NCBI GenBank assembly: GCA_910585565.1
Contig: CAJUFC010000082.1
Span: 1 to 21,790 of the forward strand
Length of the DNA stretch: 21,790 bases
Reading direction: 5' to 3'
DNA from: an uncultured Eggerthellaceae bacterium
GTDB lineage: Bacteria > Actinomycetota > Coriobacteriia > Coriobacteriales > Eggerthellaceae
How positions within the stretch are numbered: the first letter of the stretch is position 1; every line of letters begins with the position of its first letter. Shown one piece after another: positions 21,245-21,790 of the stretch. Position numbers and translations under genes: made by a program. Below the pieces are notes generated by a model, which made no database searches, was not told the DNA's origin, and saw only the letters and a program-made list of their open reading frames with translations.

Positions 21245-21790
21245 CTATCTCCAATCGAGCACGCGAGGCATCGCGTGCAAAAACGCGGTAATGTCGGCAT
21301 CGGTCGTGTCGCGCCCGAGCGACACCCTCAGCTCCGAGAGGGCGTCGTCTCCGCTGATGCCCAGGGCGCGCAGCACATGGCTGGGCTCAAGCGACGACGA
21401 AGCGCAGGCGCTGCCTCCTGACACGGCGAACCCCAAGGCGTCCAGCCTCAGGACGAGCGTTTGGCTCTCTAGCCCCGACACCAAGACGTTCACGATGTTG
21501 GGGAGGTAGTCAAGGCTGCCCTCCTCCACGTCAACGGTCGGCTGGATGAGCTCGAACGCAGGCAGGTCGCGATAGAGCTTGTCGCGCAGGCGCCTGAGGC
21601 GCGCCGCCTCCGCGTCGACATCTCGCGCGCAGGCGACGCAGGCCGCCGCAAAGCCCACCGCGCCGCACACGTTCTGGGTGCCGCTGCGGCGTCCGCCCTC
21701 CTGCCCTCCGCCGTTCATCTGCGGCACGAACGGCGTGCGCGCCTTGAGGTACAAAGCCCCGATGCCTTTGGGGCCGCCGATCTTGTGGGC
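21245..21790 (-). CDS. Cysteine desulfurase (NifS/IscS family), N-terminus outside window
   Basis: PLP enzyme that removes sulfur from cysteine for Fe-S clusters, tRNA thiolation or other sulfur uses. The visible 181 residues are the C-terminal half. They open with AHKIGGPKGIGALYLK, where the Lys of AHK (codon 21782-21784) is the PLP lysine. GGGQEGGRRSGTQN follows, then the active-site cysteine loop SGGSACASS. This loop length fits the IscS/NifS class, not the SufS class. About half the protein lies beyond the right edge. The frame is open to the last base of the window. It ends 8 bases before the PHP gene start. A sulfur-donor role for the distant sufBC pair is possible but not shown. Confidence 0.94.
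   Translation of the reverse strand, partial: AHKIGGPKGIGALYLKARTPFVPQMNGGGQEGGRRSGTQNVCGAVGFAAACVACARDVDAEAARLRRLRDKLYRDLPAFELIQPTVDVEEGSLDYLPNIVNVLVSGLESQTLVLRLDALGFAVSGGSACASSSLEPSHVLRALGISGDDALSELRVSLGRDTTDADITAFLHAMPRVLDWR

Noticed and set aside
1..21790. CRISPR arrays, insertion sequences, prophage or defence genes
   Set aside because: I looked for short regularly spaced repeats, transposases, integrases and nuclease-helicase sets and saw none; the coding region is core housekeeping.

Overview
The window is GC-rich (clearly so in third codon positions) and carries mostly housekeeping genes of an actinobacterial type. The order SepIVA-like protein, YceD, RpmF, RNase III, SMC is the classic actinobacterial arrangement. 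The inserted plsX, the FakA/Asp23 pair and a very short two-gene SufC-SufB system point away from streptomycetes and mycobacteria. My best guess is a class Coriobacteriia anaerobe (Eggerthellales-like). This is inferred from gene content, not from a marker search.

Layout. Positions 1-1430 are almost free of genes: the start of an exported or membrane protein leaves the window at the left edge, followed by about 1.1 kb of structured non-coding DNA. That DNA holds an inverted repeat, a candidate plus-strand small RNA with its own promoter and terminator, an opposing minus-strand terminator, a long rod-like hairpin, and a promoter-hairpin-mini-ORF unit. Positions 1435-3171 (minus) hold sufB and sufC. 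Positions 3352-5718 (plus) hold a soluble hybrid histidine kinase, divergent from suf. Positions 5806-11296 (minus) hold plsX-rnc-smc. Positions 11505-12313 hold yceD-rpmF and 12473-12943 the SepIVA-like gene. Positions 13165-18140 hold asp23-fakA-recG-rsmD. rpmB is alone on the plus strand at 18372-18563. Positions 18646-21790 (minus) hold a cysteine desulfurase (cut by the right edge), a PHP phosphatase, a NIF3 protein and a coiled-coil zinc-ribbon protein.

How the genes work together. The minus-strand genes fall into several transcription units separated by intrinsic terminators (11455-11494, 12402-12436, 18592-18630) and predicted promoters. Themes are translation and RNA processing (L28, L32, YceD, RNase III, RsmD), chromosome maintenance (SMC, RecG), phospholipid precursor supply (FakA makes acyl-phosphate from exogenous fatty acid; PlsX makes it from acyl-ACP), cell-envelope growth (SepIVA-like) and Fe-S assembly (SufBC; the desulfurase is a possible sulfur source 18 kb away).

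The coding part is ordinary core genome, and I found no convincing new multi-gene system in it. The parts most worth a second look are the structured RNA-like elements at 379-731 and 1305-1373, the minimal SufBC pair, the tandem-repeat tail on RNase III, and the operator-like repeats between asp23 and rpmB.
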